This document shows, one piece after another, positions 43,927 to 53,322 of a DNA stretch of 64,000 nucleotides (the stretch's first letter is position 1; the number at the start of each line of letters is the position of its first letter). Both the position numbers and the translations under genes were made by a program. Below the pieces are notes generated by a model. That model was not told the origin of the DNA and ran no database searches. It worked only from the letters and a program-made list of their open reading frames with translations. This DNA comes from JAOUEA01 sp963797635 (GTDB lineage: Bacteria; Actinomycetota; UBA4738; HRBIN12): NCBI GenBank assembly GCA_963797635.1, contig CAWCPZ010000010.1:1-64000 (forward strand), read 5' to 3'.

Positions 43927-44915
43927 CCTGCCGGCACCTCGGCCTCGGCGAGATGGTCGCGCACGACCTGGGCCAACACGTCCAGGTACTCGGGATCGGC
44001 GTTCGGCATGCGCGTGCGCGCGAACACGATCCCGGCTTCCTCGGCGATCTGCTTGGCCTCGATGTCGAGATCGAACAGCACCTCGAGATGGTCGGCCACG
44101 AACCCTGCGCTGCACACCAGCACCGCGGGCGCTCCTTCGGCGGCGATCTCGGGGATGACCTCCTCCACCGGCGGACCCCACCAGGGGTCGGCGGTGCGGC
44201 CGGCGCTCTGCCACGCGATGCGGTAGTCGGTGAGGCCGAGCTCGGCGGCCACCAGATCCGCCGTCTCCTGCAGGCCGTCTCGGTAGCGGCAGCTGTCGTC
44301 GCAGTCGCAGTACTTGCAGCGCTGCGATCCGTCATCCAGCGTGCGCACCGGCAGCGAATGCGCGCTGAAGACGACGGCGGTGCGATCACGCACCTCGTCC
44401 GGCACCGACGCCAACCCTTCCCGGACCCGCTCGGTGAGGAACGCGATGAAGGCGGGATGGTCGTGGTAGCGACGCACGAACGTGAACGCAGGCCCGACCC
44501 CTTCGTCGGCCACGGCCTGCTGCACCCGTTCGATGTAGGTCTCGACCGACATGCCCGACCAGTGCGGCGCCATCACGATCCCCACCGCGTGCTCGACGCC
44601 GTCGGCGCGCATGCGCTCCACGCCCTCGGGGATGAACGGCGGCGAGTGCTTCATCCCCAGGTACGCACGGTAGGTGCGGCCGTCGCCGTCGGCGTTCAGC
44701 CGCTCGACCAGGCCTTCGGCTTGCGCGGTCGTGGTGTCGAGCAGCGGGAACACGTTGCCGATCGCGGCGTAGCGATCCTTCAGCTCCTGGAGGTGCTCGG
44801 GGGTCGGTGGGCGGCCCCCACGGATGTCGGTGTAGTAGCGCTCGATGTCGTCGGGGCCGCTCGCCGTGCCGTAGGCCATCACGAGCACGCCGATCGGGGT
44901 CTGTGGATCACGCAC
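43923..44915 (-). CDS. hemH: Coproporphyrin ferrochelatase with a Cys cluster motif
   Basis: A 330-residue type II chelatase (CpfC role) that inserts iron into coproporphyrin III. The catalytic His lies in 'VVFSAHSLPVRT', the Glu in the 'SAGRTADPWWGPPVEEV' region. Right after the His, 'CKYCDCDDSC' gives a C-x2-C-x-C-x3-C motif of the kind that binds a [2Fe-2S] cluster in some bacterial ferrochelatases. Its GTG abuts the hemE stop with no gap. Confidence 0.95.
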   Translation of the reverse strand: MRDPQTPIGVLVMAYGTASGPDDIERYYTDIRGGRPPTPEHLQELKDRYAAIGNVFPLLDTTTAQAEGLVERLNADGDGRTYRAYLGMKHSPPFIPEGVERMRADGVEHAVGIVMAPHWSGMSVETYIERVQQAVADEGVGPAFTFVRRYHDHPAFIAFLTERVREGLASVPDEVRDRTAVVFSAHSLPVRTLDDGSQRCKYCDCDDSCRYRDGLQETADLVAAELGLTDYRIAWQSAGRTADPWWGPPVEEVIPEIAAEGAPAVLVCSAGFVADHLEVLFDLDIEAKQIAEEAGIVFARTRMPNADPEYLDVLAQVVRDHLAEAEVPAG

Positions 44916-45965
44916 TCAAGGATTCCTTTCGGTGCTCACGTGCACGAAGTCGACCAGTCGCTGAAGGGTCTCGGGCGAGGTGGTGGGCAGCACGCCGTGG
45001 CCCAGGTTGAAGATGTGGCCGTCACGGGCCCCGGCGCGCTCGAGCACACGCGCGGCCTTGGCCTCGACCGCCTCCCACGGCGCCAGCAGCACCGCGGGAT
45101 CGAGGTTGCCCTGCACCGCCACGTTGGCCGAGCCGCCCACGCGATGCCATCCCTCGTCGAGCGGGGTCTTCCAGTCGACGCCGATCACCGATCCGCCCGC
45201 TTCGCGCAGCAGGGGCAACAGCTCACCGGTGCCCACGCCGAAGTGGATCACCGGCACGTCGAGGTCGATCAGCGAATCGAACAACCCGCGCATGTGCGGC
45301 AGCACATGGGTTCGGTAGTCGTCGGCGTCGAGCGCGCCGACCCACGAGTCGAACACCTGCAGGGCCTGCGCGCCGGCAGCGACCTGGGCGCGCAGGTGCG
45401 GTTGGACGATCGACACCAGCGCGCGCATCAGGGCGTCCCAGGTCGCGGGGTCGCCCAGCATCAGCGCCTTGGTCCGCTCGTGGTTCCGCGACGGCCCGCC
45501 CTCCACCAGGTAGCTCGCCAACGTGAAGGGGGCACCGGCGAACCCGATCAGCGGCACGGTGAGCTCCTTGCGCAGGAGCGCGATCGCCTCGAGCACCTGC
45601 GGCACGTCCTGGTCGGGTTCGAGCGGTCGGAGCCGTGCGATGTCATCGGCGCCGCGGATCGGGGTGTCGACGACCGGGCCACGGCCGGGTTCGATCCGCA
45701 CGTCGACCCCCACGCCGGCCAGCGGCACCATGATGTCGCTGAACACGATCGCCGCGTCGAGCTCCATGCGGCGCAGCGGCTGCAGCGTGATCTCCACCAC
45801 CTGCTCGGGGTGCTTGCAGGTCTCGAGGATGTCGCGGTCGCCGCGCAGCTCGCGGTACTCGGGCAGGTAGCGACCCGCCTGGCGCATGAACCACACGGGC
45901 GTGCGGTCCACGGACAGTCGCCGGCAGGCGCGAAGGAACCGGTCGTCGGTAGGGGCCGAACTCAC
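44916..45965 (-). CDS. hemE: Uroporphyrinogen decarboxylase
   Basis: A 349-residue enzyme that removes four acetate carboxyls from uroporphyrinogen III to give coproporphyrinogen III. 'WFMRQAGRYLPEYRELR' at the N-terminus and 'IGFAGAPFTLASYLVEGG' are signature sequences, 'VFDSWVGALDADDY' and 'LGHGVLPTTSPE' follow. It is the first gene of hemE-hemH-hemY-hemQ. Start GTG 45965 lies 6 nt after a TAGACT box. Confidence 0.97.
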   Translation of the reverse strand: MSSAPTDDRFLRACRRLSVDRTPVWFMRQAGRYLPEYRELRGDRDILETCKHPEQVVEITLQPLRRMELDAAIVFSDIMVPLAGVGVDVRIEPGRGPVVDTPIRGADDIARLRPLEPDQDVPQVLEAIALLRKELTVPLIGFAGAPFTLASYLVEGGPSRNHERTKALMLGDPATWDALMRALVSIVQPHLRAQVAAGAQALQVFDSWVGALDADDYRTHVLPHMRGLFDSLIDLDVPVIHFGVGTGELLPLLREAGGSVIGVDWKTPLDEGWHRVGGSANVAVQGNLDPAVLLAPWEAVEAKAARVLERAGARDGHIFNLGHGVLPTTSPETLQRLVDFVHVSTERNP

Positions 45966-45971
45966 GCGTGC

Positions 45972-45977
45972 AGTCTA
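45972..45977 (-). promoter_or_regulatory. Leaderless -10 box (TAGACT) of the hemEHYQ operon
   Basis: TAGACT on the minus strand ends 6 nt before GTG 45965. Confidence 0.5.
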
Positions 45978-46038
45978 CGGAGCGGGCCGGTTCCAACCCC
46001 ATGCAGGTGCCCAGGCCGTCGGTTCGAGCCAGCCGCGC

Positions 46039-46044
46039 TAGCGT
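46039..46044 (+). promoter_or_regulatory. -10 box (TAGCGT) of the DJ-1-like gene, leadered
   Basis: TAGCGT ends 27 nt before ATG 46072; a GGAGGAGG Shine-Dalgarno sequence lies between. Confidence 0.4.
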
Positions 46045-46071
46045 GGAAGGGACGACGGAGGAGGCGAACCG

Positions 46072-46602
46072 ATGACGGAACGGCTCGAGGGCAAGCAGGT
46101 GGTGATCCTGTTGGCCGAGGGGTTCGAGGACCTGGAGTTCAACGTGCCCATGATGCGGCTGCAGGAAGAGGGCGCCGACGTCACGGTCGCCGGCCTCTCC
46201 ACCGACACGGTCCACGGCAAGAACGGCCTGGAGGCGCGCGCCCAGACCACGGTGGCCGAACTCGGCGACACCTCCCGGTTCGACGCCGTCGTGGTGCCCG
46301 GTGGGTGGGCGCCCGACAAGCTGCGACGGTACGACGAGGTGACCGGACTGGTCCGCTCGGCCCACGAACGCGGGGCGATCGTCGGGCTGATCTGTCACGC
46401 AGGCCTGGTGGGCATCTCCGCGGGCATCGTCGACGGCGGCCGTTCGACCGGATCGTTGGGCATCAAGGACGACCTCGTGAACGCGGGTTCGACCTGGGTG
46501 GACGAACCCGCGTTCCGCGACGGCGCCATCGTGTGGGGCCGCGTGGTCGAGGACATCCCCGACTTCTGCCGGGAACTGGTCGCCGCGATCGAAACGGGCT
46601 GA
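46072..46602 (+). CDS. DJ-1/PfpI-family protein (glyoxalase III/deglycase-like)
   Basis: A 176-residue class I glutamine-amidotransferase-like protein. The nucleophile elbow 'GLICHAGLVG' holds Cys followed by His, and 'AEGFEDLEFNVP' the conserved acidic residue, as in PfpI/YhbO. Members act as glyoxalase III-type or chaperone enzymes; with mgsA in the same window a methylglyoxal-detoxifying role is possible but only inferred. Ends 9 bp from the converging M14 gene. Confidence 0.88.
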   Translation: MTERLEGKQVVILLAEGFEDLEFNVPMMRLQEEGADVTVAGLSTDTVHGKNGLEARAQTTVAELGDTSRFDAVVVPGGWAPDKLRRYDEVTGLVRSAHERGAIVGLICHAGLVGISAGIVDGGRSTGSLGIKDDLVNAGSTWVDEPAFRDGAIVWGRVVEDIPDFCRELVAAIETG

Positions 46603-46611
46603 GGCCCTGGC

Positions 46612-48956
46612 TCAGTGCACGTCCGGCGGCGGCTCGTCCACCCAATCGGTGGTGGCGGCCCACCGCCGAGCGATCTCCTCGGCGTCGTAGCGCACCGGCT
46701 CGGCCCGCCCGAACCCCTTGGGGTCGGGACCCGAGGATCGCGTTGAACAGGACCTTCTGCGTTCCCTCCGAGCCTCCCCCGTACAGCGGATCGAACGAGA
46801 ACACGATCGAGCGCCCGCGACCCACCGGTTCGTCGGCCACGGCCGTGCTGCCCATCAGGAAGCGCGTCCCTCGACGAACCCCCGACACCCGGAAGTCACC
46901 GCTCGCCTGCGTGGGGAACGTGATCGGCGACACGGCGTCGGGAGCGTGCATCGCCCGGGTGTCGACCAGGGGCCATGCGTGCCGCCCCACGCCGTCACCC
47001 AGCGGGCTGTCGGCGTCGATGTTCGCTTTCAGCATCGGACCGTCGATGCTGGCCGGCACCATGTCGTAGACCGCTTTGGAGATCCCGAGCGTGTAGGCCA
47101 ACCGCGCGGCACCGTAGCGCCAGGCGACGAGCCGGCCGCCGTGGTTCACCCAGCGGATCAACTCGCGCTGGCCGGCCTTGCCCAGCCGGCGCAGACCCTC
47201 GTTGATCCCGCCCGCCGGCACGACCAGGACGTCGACACCGTCGATGCCCGCGGCCACCTCGTCGGCGTCCATCTCCGTGAACGGCAGTTCCCAGCTCCGC
47301 CGGAAGAGCCAGCGCGTGTGTCCGATCTCCTCGTAGGCGGTGAATTCCCGGGACAGGTGCATGATCCGCACGGCGGGGAGGGACTGCGGCAGGGTGGGCG
47401 GCCCGGGTTCGCCGACCGGAGCCACAGGATCGGCGTCCGGATCCAACCGGGCTCCCGACAGCCAGCCGGTGAGGTTGTAGGCGAGCGGCAGGCTCCACGA
47501 GCTGACCCGGTACGCCTGGTTGGTCGGGTTGTAGGGATCCTCGTTCAGCGCCGCCTGGATGAAGCGCTTCTGTGGCTGCGCCATGGGGATCCAATAGGTG
47601 CCCGCCGGCACGGTCCCGGCGTGCGGTGACTCCAGGTAGGGCTTCAGATCCGGAACGCGCAACGGAGCGTTCAGCTGGTAGACCGCGACGTCCATCTCCT
47701 GCAGCCGGTGGATCAGCATCGCGATCTCGCGACGCTTGGCCGGCTCGTCCTTGAAGAAGTAGTGCCGCACCTTCTGGTCGGGCACCCTGCGCACCGGCCT
47801 GGAATGCGGTTCGTACGTGCGGTTGGGCTCGAGCGCGCCGCGACGCCCCTCATCGAGCGCCTGGACGTAGGACTCGTGCAGGTTCCGCTGCAACCGCTTC
47901 CGGTTCGCGGCACCCGTCCCGATCATCGACCACATCACGGTGAGGTGCCGGGCGAACCGACGGTCCAGCGGCGCACCGTCGTAGACCTCGATCGTCATCC
48001 CCGCCGCGGCATACGCCATCACGGCGATCGTGTCCGTGAACCGTGGGGCGAACAGGTCGTAGCCGTACCCCTCGTTGAAGAACTGCCAATCGTTGCCGTC
48101 GGAACTCGCGAGCGAACGCGGGACCGAACAGGTCGTAGATCTGGCGGACCGTGTTCTCCGGCGTCTCGTGATAGACGGGGTCGTCGTTCGGCGGGAAGAA
48201 CGAACGGTAGTACCCGAACTCGTGGTGGTCGGTGAGCACCGCCGGCGGGTACTGCTTCATCAACGCCAGCTTGCCCTCGGTTTCCACCTGCGTCCGCACC
48301 AGATGGTCCTGGTTCAGGTCGAAGGCGAACCCGTTCCGGCGGAACCCGATCTCCCGTCCGTCGGGGTTCTGCGTCGGGATGATCACGATCAGGGCGCGAG
48401 CCAGGATGTCGGTCACCCCGCAGTCGTCGCGGTCGGCGAGCTCGTACAGCAGCTGGAGCGAGGCATCGGCGCCGCTCTCCTCGCCGCCGTGCAGGTTCCC
48501 CGCGATCCACAGGATCACCGGCGTGGTGCTGGCCAGGGCGTCGACCGTCGTCTGCGGCGTGGCGGGGTCACGGATCGTGGCGGTGTCGGCCTGGATCTGC
48601 GCCAACCCCTGGTTGGTGACGTTCGCGGGGTCGCCGACGAGCGCGTAGCGGATCGGGCGCCCTCGGACCGAATCGCCGAGCGTCCGCACGCGCACCCGGT
48701 TACTGGCCCCGCCGACGGCGTCCAGGTAGGTGTTGATCTCGTCGGCGGTGGTCTCCCGATCCACCCCGATCGGGAAGCCCAGGACATCCTCGGGCGAGGG
48801 CACGACGCCCTGGAAGCTCGGAGGCGTCGAGAACGGATCGCAGGTGCCGCCCCGTTCGCTGCCGAGGGCCTTGGGGATGGGGAGCGCGGTCGCTGCCACC
48901 GCCCCCGCCGAGAGCCGTACGAACAGACGCCGACTGAGGTGATAGCCCTCGCTCAC
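46612..48956 (-). CDS. Tat-exported M14-family zinc carboxypeptidase, frame interrupted
   Basis: About 780 residues. The N-terminus 'SRRLFVRLSAGAVAATALP' is a twin-arginine signal. The M14 zinc site is 'NLHGGEESGA' (His, Glu) and 'LTDHHEFG' (third ligand His). Near 48110 the frame shifts into 'DWQFFNEGYGYDLFAPRF', followed by a long C-terminal region with a class I amidotransferase-like or beta-rich domain ('VDVLVVPAGGINEGLRRLG', 'LIRWVNHGGRLVAW'). A last shift near 46730 gives the end at 46612. Exported folded, probably a cell-wall or protein peptidase. Start GTG 48956 gives the Tat motif directly. Confidence 0.8.
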
Positions 48957-49055
48957 GCTTCGCCCTTTCCCTTGCACCGCGGGCCGTGTCTCGGCCGGGG
49001 TCCCTGAGTACCAGAAAGGCCGGGCCATGCGCAACGCAATCGATCCCGGCTTTCG

Positions 49056-49061
49056 TACATT
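49056..49061 (+). promoter_or_regulatory. -10 box (TACATT) of the FtsX/ABC operon, leadered
   Basis: TACATT lies 28 nt before GTG 49090, with AAGGAG at 49080-49085 as the Shine-Dalgarno sequence. The 133-bp gap to the divergent M14 gene holds nothing else recognised. Confidence 0.35.
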
Positions 49062-49089
49062 CAGGAGTCCGCCCGTCAGAAGGAGCCAG

Positions 49090-51869
49090 GTGGCCCGCAC
49101 CGGAACCCGAACACCGACGATCCCCTCGGGACGTCCGATATGGCGCCGGGCACCGACGGCCTTGCGGCACTCGCCGGCCCTGTGGGCCGCCCTGGCACTG
49201 AGCGCGTTCCTGGTGTCGATCACGGCGGCGTCCTACCCCTTGTTCCTGTCGGCGTCCAAGAGCCAGCTGCTCGCCGAGCAGATCGCCGATCCGTTGGTGA
49301 CGAACTACGGCACCGGGATCACGTATCGCGCCACGCGGGTGAACTTCACGACGCGCAGCGCCGGGGGGCGGCTCATTGATCGACGAGCGAGCCGCCGCCT
49401 TCACCGAACGCACCGCCGAGAGTCCGGAGCTGGAACCCGCGCAGGAGCAGATCCTGGGAGCGACGGTGGACGTCACCCTGCCCGGCGGGCGCACCCCCCC
49501 TTCGGGAGAGGTCCAGGGCCGGCTGTTCGCCGGCACGGACGTCCTCGACAACGTCAAGATCCTCGCCGGCGCCGACGGTCCGGGCGTGTGGTTGCCGGAC
49601 CTGCTGGCTCGCGGGGCGCGCCTGCGTCCGGGCGACGAATTCGAACTCACGGTCGACGGACACCACGAGACCGTGACCCTGGACGGCATCTATCGCGCGC
49701 TGTACACCCAGCCGCGATCGGGGTACTGGCGGACCTGGGCCGACGACATCTATCCGATCTGTCCCGGCTACGAGTGCCCCCTCCCGCCGCAAGCGATCCT
49801 GGTCGACCGGTCGCAGCTGCTGGATCTCGGGACGCGCCTCGGCGACCCCGAGGGGACGTTCGCCTTGGTGGCGCCCGCGTCGGCCGATCCACCGTTGACG
49901 TTGGATGAGGCGCGGGACCTCGCGGGGTTCGCCAACCGGTTCGAGGCGGACATGAGCGCGAAGGACACCGAGCTGTTCCGGCTCTTCCGTTGCTGCGGTG
50001 ACGTCTTCATCCACAGCAACTGCGTCCAGTTCTTCTGTCCCGCGAGCGAGGTGTCCTACACCTCCCTGGCCGGCGAGGTCGTCGGACGCGTCGACGAGCG
50101 CCTCATCTCCGTGCAAGGTCCGCTCCTGGTCCTGCTCATCGCCGGACTGGGCATCTCGCTCGCCATCGTCGCGGCCGCCGGGGTGTTCGTCCTGATGTCG
50201 CGCCGCGTCGAGGTCGGTGTGCTGTCGGTGCGAGGCTGGGGAGGCTCCGCGGTCGGAGCGAAAGCCGTGCTCGAGGCCGTCCTGCCGTTCCTCGCCGGGG
50301 GCATCGTCGGGTTCGCCCTGGCGACCGTCACGATCGCGGCCGTCGGTCCGCCGGGCAGGATCGAGAGCTCCGCGCGATCGACGGCGGTCACCGCCGCGGT
50401 GATCGCGGTCGCGGCCTCCCTGCTGGTCGTGGGGCTCGTCTCGGCCGCCGTGTTCCTCTCCAGCCACGATCACCGGCATCGGCTCACCCGGGTCCTGGGG
50501 TTCGTTCCCTGGGAGCTCGCGGCCTTCGCGGCAGCGTGGGTGATGGCCAGGCGCCTCGAAGGCGGCGGGGCCATCGTGGAGTCCGGAGGGATCGAGCGAC
50601 CGGGCGCCGCCGTCTTCCTCTTCCCGTTGCTGCTGGCCTTGGCCATCGGGATCCTCGCGGCTCGGGTGATGACGATCGCGCTGACGATCGGCCACCGACG
50701 CGCGAAGCGGCTCCCCCGGCGCAGGGCCGTGGTGGTTGGCGTCCCGACGACTCCGAACCTCCGGCAGGCTGCCGCAACTCCTGCTGATCGCCGGGAGCCT
50801 CACCCTTGCGGTGTTCGTGTCCTCTCAGGGCATGGTGCATTCGCTCCGCACCACCGTGGACGCGAAGGCCAAGGTGTTCGTCGGCAGCGACGTGCAGGTG
50901 GTCGTGAGTCGCGACATCGAGCCCGCGCCGGGGTTCGGCTTCCCCGTGACCCGTGTGGTGCGGTCGCGCGACGCGGGAGCGTTCACCGGCAGCACGCTGC
51001 GCTACGACCTGCTGGCGATCGACCCGGACACGTTCGAGGCGGCGGCGTTCTGGAACGACGCCTTCTCCGACGACTCCCTGGCCGACCTCGTTGCCCGGCT
51101 CCCGTCGACGGGGGGCGCCGCGCTGCCGGTCATCCTGTCCAACGGCGGGGACTACGACCCGTCCTCGATCGACCTCAGCGACAAGGCGGTTCCGATCGAG
51201 ATCGTGGGCCGGGCCACGTCGTTCCCCGGCACGTCCACATCGGACAGACCGCTCCTGGTCGTCGATCGCGATGCCCTCGCCGAGCACTTCACGGACATCC
51301 CCGATCCGCTGAACACCCCGATGGCCTCGGCGGAGTTCTGGGTCGCGGGGCCCACGGACGAGATCCTCGCGTCCCTCGCCGACATCGGCGCGACGCCGTA
51401 CAGCGTGTTGACGGCCGACGAGGTGGAAGACATCCCGTTCATCGATGCCGCGATCCAGACGTTCCTGATGTTGGACATCCTGGGGATCGTGGCGATGGTG
51501 CTGCTGGTCGTCGTCGCGATGATCTACCTCCAGGCCCGGCAGCGCTCCCGCGTGGTGGCGACCGAACTCTCGGGCCGTATGGGACAAGCGGATGGCACGA
51601 TGCGCCGCTCCCTGGTGCTGGAGCTCGGAACGGTCCTGATCGGTGCCCTGGTGGTGGGCGCGGTGGTGGGCGCGGTGGCCACGAGGCTCGTGGCGCCGCG
51701 GCTCGATCCCTTGCCCACGATCCCACCCGATTCGCTGATCGTGCTGCCCTTCGTCGGGATCGCGATCGGCTTGCTCGCGACGGTCATCGCCTCCGTCGTC
51801 GGTGCGCTGCTGGCCGATCGTTCGGCTCGACGGGTGCCCCTGGGGGAGGTGCTCAGGGTTGCCGAATGA
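49090..51869 (+). CDS. FtsX/MacB-like ABC permease with large extracytoplasmic domains, frame interrupted twice
   Basis: About 926 residues. A first helix ('LWAALALSAFLVSITAASYPLFL') leads to a large outer domain of about 240 residues with a Cys-rich patch ('RLFRCCGDVF', 'NCVQFFCPAS'), then the FtsX core ('LLVLLIAGLGISLAIVAAAGVFVLMSRRVEVGVLSVRGW') and more helices; a second outer domain and three C-terminal helices end in 'RRVPLGEVLRVAE'. Frame breaks near 49372 and 50745. The ATPase gene overlaps the stop. GTG 49090 is chosen for its Shine-Dalgarno sequence; ATG 49027 lacks one. Likely exports or releases a lipid or peptide. Confidence 0.8.
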
Positions 51870-53268
51870 CGCCGTCGACATCGCACGCTGCACGGACCTC
51901 GTGCGGACCTACCGCACGCCCACCGGTGAGGTACAGGCACTGCGGGGGGTCTCCGCCACGTTCACGCGCGGCGCCGTGACCGCGGTCGTCGGACCGTCGG
52001 GCAGCGGGAAGTCCTCGCTCCTGCGACTGATGGCCGGCCTGGACCGAGCGAGCGCCGGGACGTTGGAGGTCGACGGCACGACCGTCACCTCGGCGTCGGC
52101 GCGAGCGCGACGCCACCTCCGTCGCTCGAAGGTCGGCTACGTGTTCCAGCGACCGTCGGACAACTTCGTGCCGTACCTGTCCGTGGGAGCCCATCTGCGG
52201 ATGGCGGCCGGTCGCTCGCCCGCCGGGGCGGACCTCGCCGAGCTCCTGGACGCGCTCGGGATCGGCCATCGAGCGGAGAACCTCCCCGGAGAACTCTCCG
52301 GCGGCGAGCAGCAGCGTGCCGCCTTCGGCCAGGCGCTGGCGACCGGTTCGCCGCTGGTGGTTGCCGATGAGCCGACGGCCGAACTCGATGGACCGTCGGG
52401 TGCCGCCGTGCTCGAGCGCATCCGCGAGCTCGCGGAACGCGGCATCTCGTTCGTGATCGCGACCCACGACCCCGCGGTGGTGGCCGTCGCGGATCACACC
52501 CTGACGCTGGATCACGGCAGCGTCCGCGGCAGCGTGACGGATGCCGGCGGGGAATGGGAGGACCGTCAGCTCGATGAACTCCGGTGGCCGACGTCGATGG
52601 AGCCGCTCTGGGACGACGGTCCCGTGGTCGATCTCGTCGGCGTCTCGAAGACCTACGGACACGGGGAGGAAGCGGTTCGAGCGCTGGTGGACGTCGACCT
52701 CGAGGCGCGGGTCGGCCAGGTGATCGCGCTCGTCGGCCGGTCGGGCTCGGGCAAGACGACGTTGCTGCACTCCATCGCCGGCTGGGAGGTCCCCGACCAG
52801 GGCGTCGTCACCGCCCCTGGTGGGCGCGAGCCGGACTGGTCCCAGATCGCCGTCCTTCCTCAGCGCCTCGGCCTGATGGAGGAGCTGACCGTGCAGGAGA
52901 ACGTCGAGTATCCGGCGAGGGTGGCCGGCGACCTCGCGGACCGTCGCGAGCTGGTGGCCTCGCTCCTGCGCCGGTTCGGGCTCGAGGAGCTTCGGGATCG
53001 GGCTCCCCGCGAGACCTCCCTCGGTGAACAACAGCGCACCGCACTGGCCCGCGTGCTCGTGATGCGACCGCAGGTGCTGATCGCCGACGAGCCGACCGGC
53101 CATCAGGATGCGGCGTGGGTCTCGAAGATCTTCGCCACGCTGCAGGAGGCGGCTTCGTTGGGTACCTGTTGCATCGTGGCCACCCACGACGGGACGCTCG
53201 AACGATTCGCCGACCGCACGCTGTCGATGGCCGACGGCCGGATCGTGACCACCTCGGTCGGATCCTGA
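51859..53268 (+). CDS. Two-NBD ABC ATPase partner of the FtsX-like permease
   Basis: A 469-residue protein with two complete LolD/MacB-type ATPase domains. NBD1: Walker A 'GPSGSGKSS', signature 'LSGGEQQRA', Walker B 'LVVADEPTAE'. NBD2: 'GRSGSGKTT', a degenerate signature 'TSLGEQQRTA' (Ser-Leu-Gly instead of Ser-Gly-Gly), Walker B 'VLIADEPTGH'. Both D-loop positions are unusual: NBD2 has 'HQD' after the Glu. A TTG start at 51859 after GGGGGAGG overlaps the permease stop, so the pair is coupled. Confidence 0.85.
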   Translation: MPNDAVDIARCTDLVRTYRTPTGEVQALRGVSATFTRGAVTAVVGPSGSGKSSLLRLMAGLDRASAGTLEVDGTTVTSASARARRHLRRSKVGYVFQRPSDNFVPYLSVGAHLRMAAGRSPAGADLAELLDALGIGHRAENLPGELSGGEQQRAAFGQALATGSPLVVADEPTAELDGPSGAAVLERIRELAERGISFVIATHDPAVVAVADHTLTLDHGSVRGSVTDAGGEWEDRQLDELRWPTSMEPLWDDGPVVDLVGVSKTYGHGEEAVRALVDVDLEARVGQVIALVGRSGSGKTTLLHSIAGWEVPDQGVVTAPGGREPDWSQIAVLPQRLGLMEELTVQENVEYPARVAGDLADRRELVASLLRRFGLEELRDRAPRETSLGEQQRTALARVLVMRPQVLIADEPTGHQDAAWVSKIFATLQEAASLGTCCIVATHDGTLERFADRTLSMADGRIVTTSVGS

Positions 53269-53271
53269 GCG

Positions 53272-53302
53272 GGAGGAGTGGGATTCGAACCCGACCTGAG
53301 CC
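53272..53302 (-). other. tRNA-like fragment (T-arm and acceptor 3' half)
   Basis: On the minus strand the segment gives GGGTTCGAATCCC, a T-loop with 3-bp stem, followed by CTCCTCCC and G like an acceptor 3' strand. No 5' acceptor, D-arm or anticodon arm is present. It directly precedes the serine hydrolase gene. Confidence 0.3.
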
Positions 53303-53310
53303 GTCGCTGC

Positions 53311-53316
53311 TACGGT
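53311..53316 (+). promoter_or_regulatory. Leaderless -10 box (TACGGT) of the second serine hydrolase gene
   Basis: TACGGT ends 6 nt before ATG 53323. Confidence 0.45.
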
Positions 53317-53322
53317 CCTGCG

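Noticed and set aside
43905..47069. 1054-codon plus-strand open frame
   Set aside because: Antisense to hemH and hemE and then runs over the DJ-1 gene in another frame; no recognisable domain.
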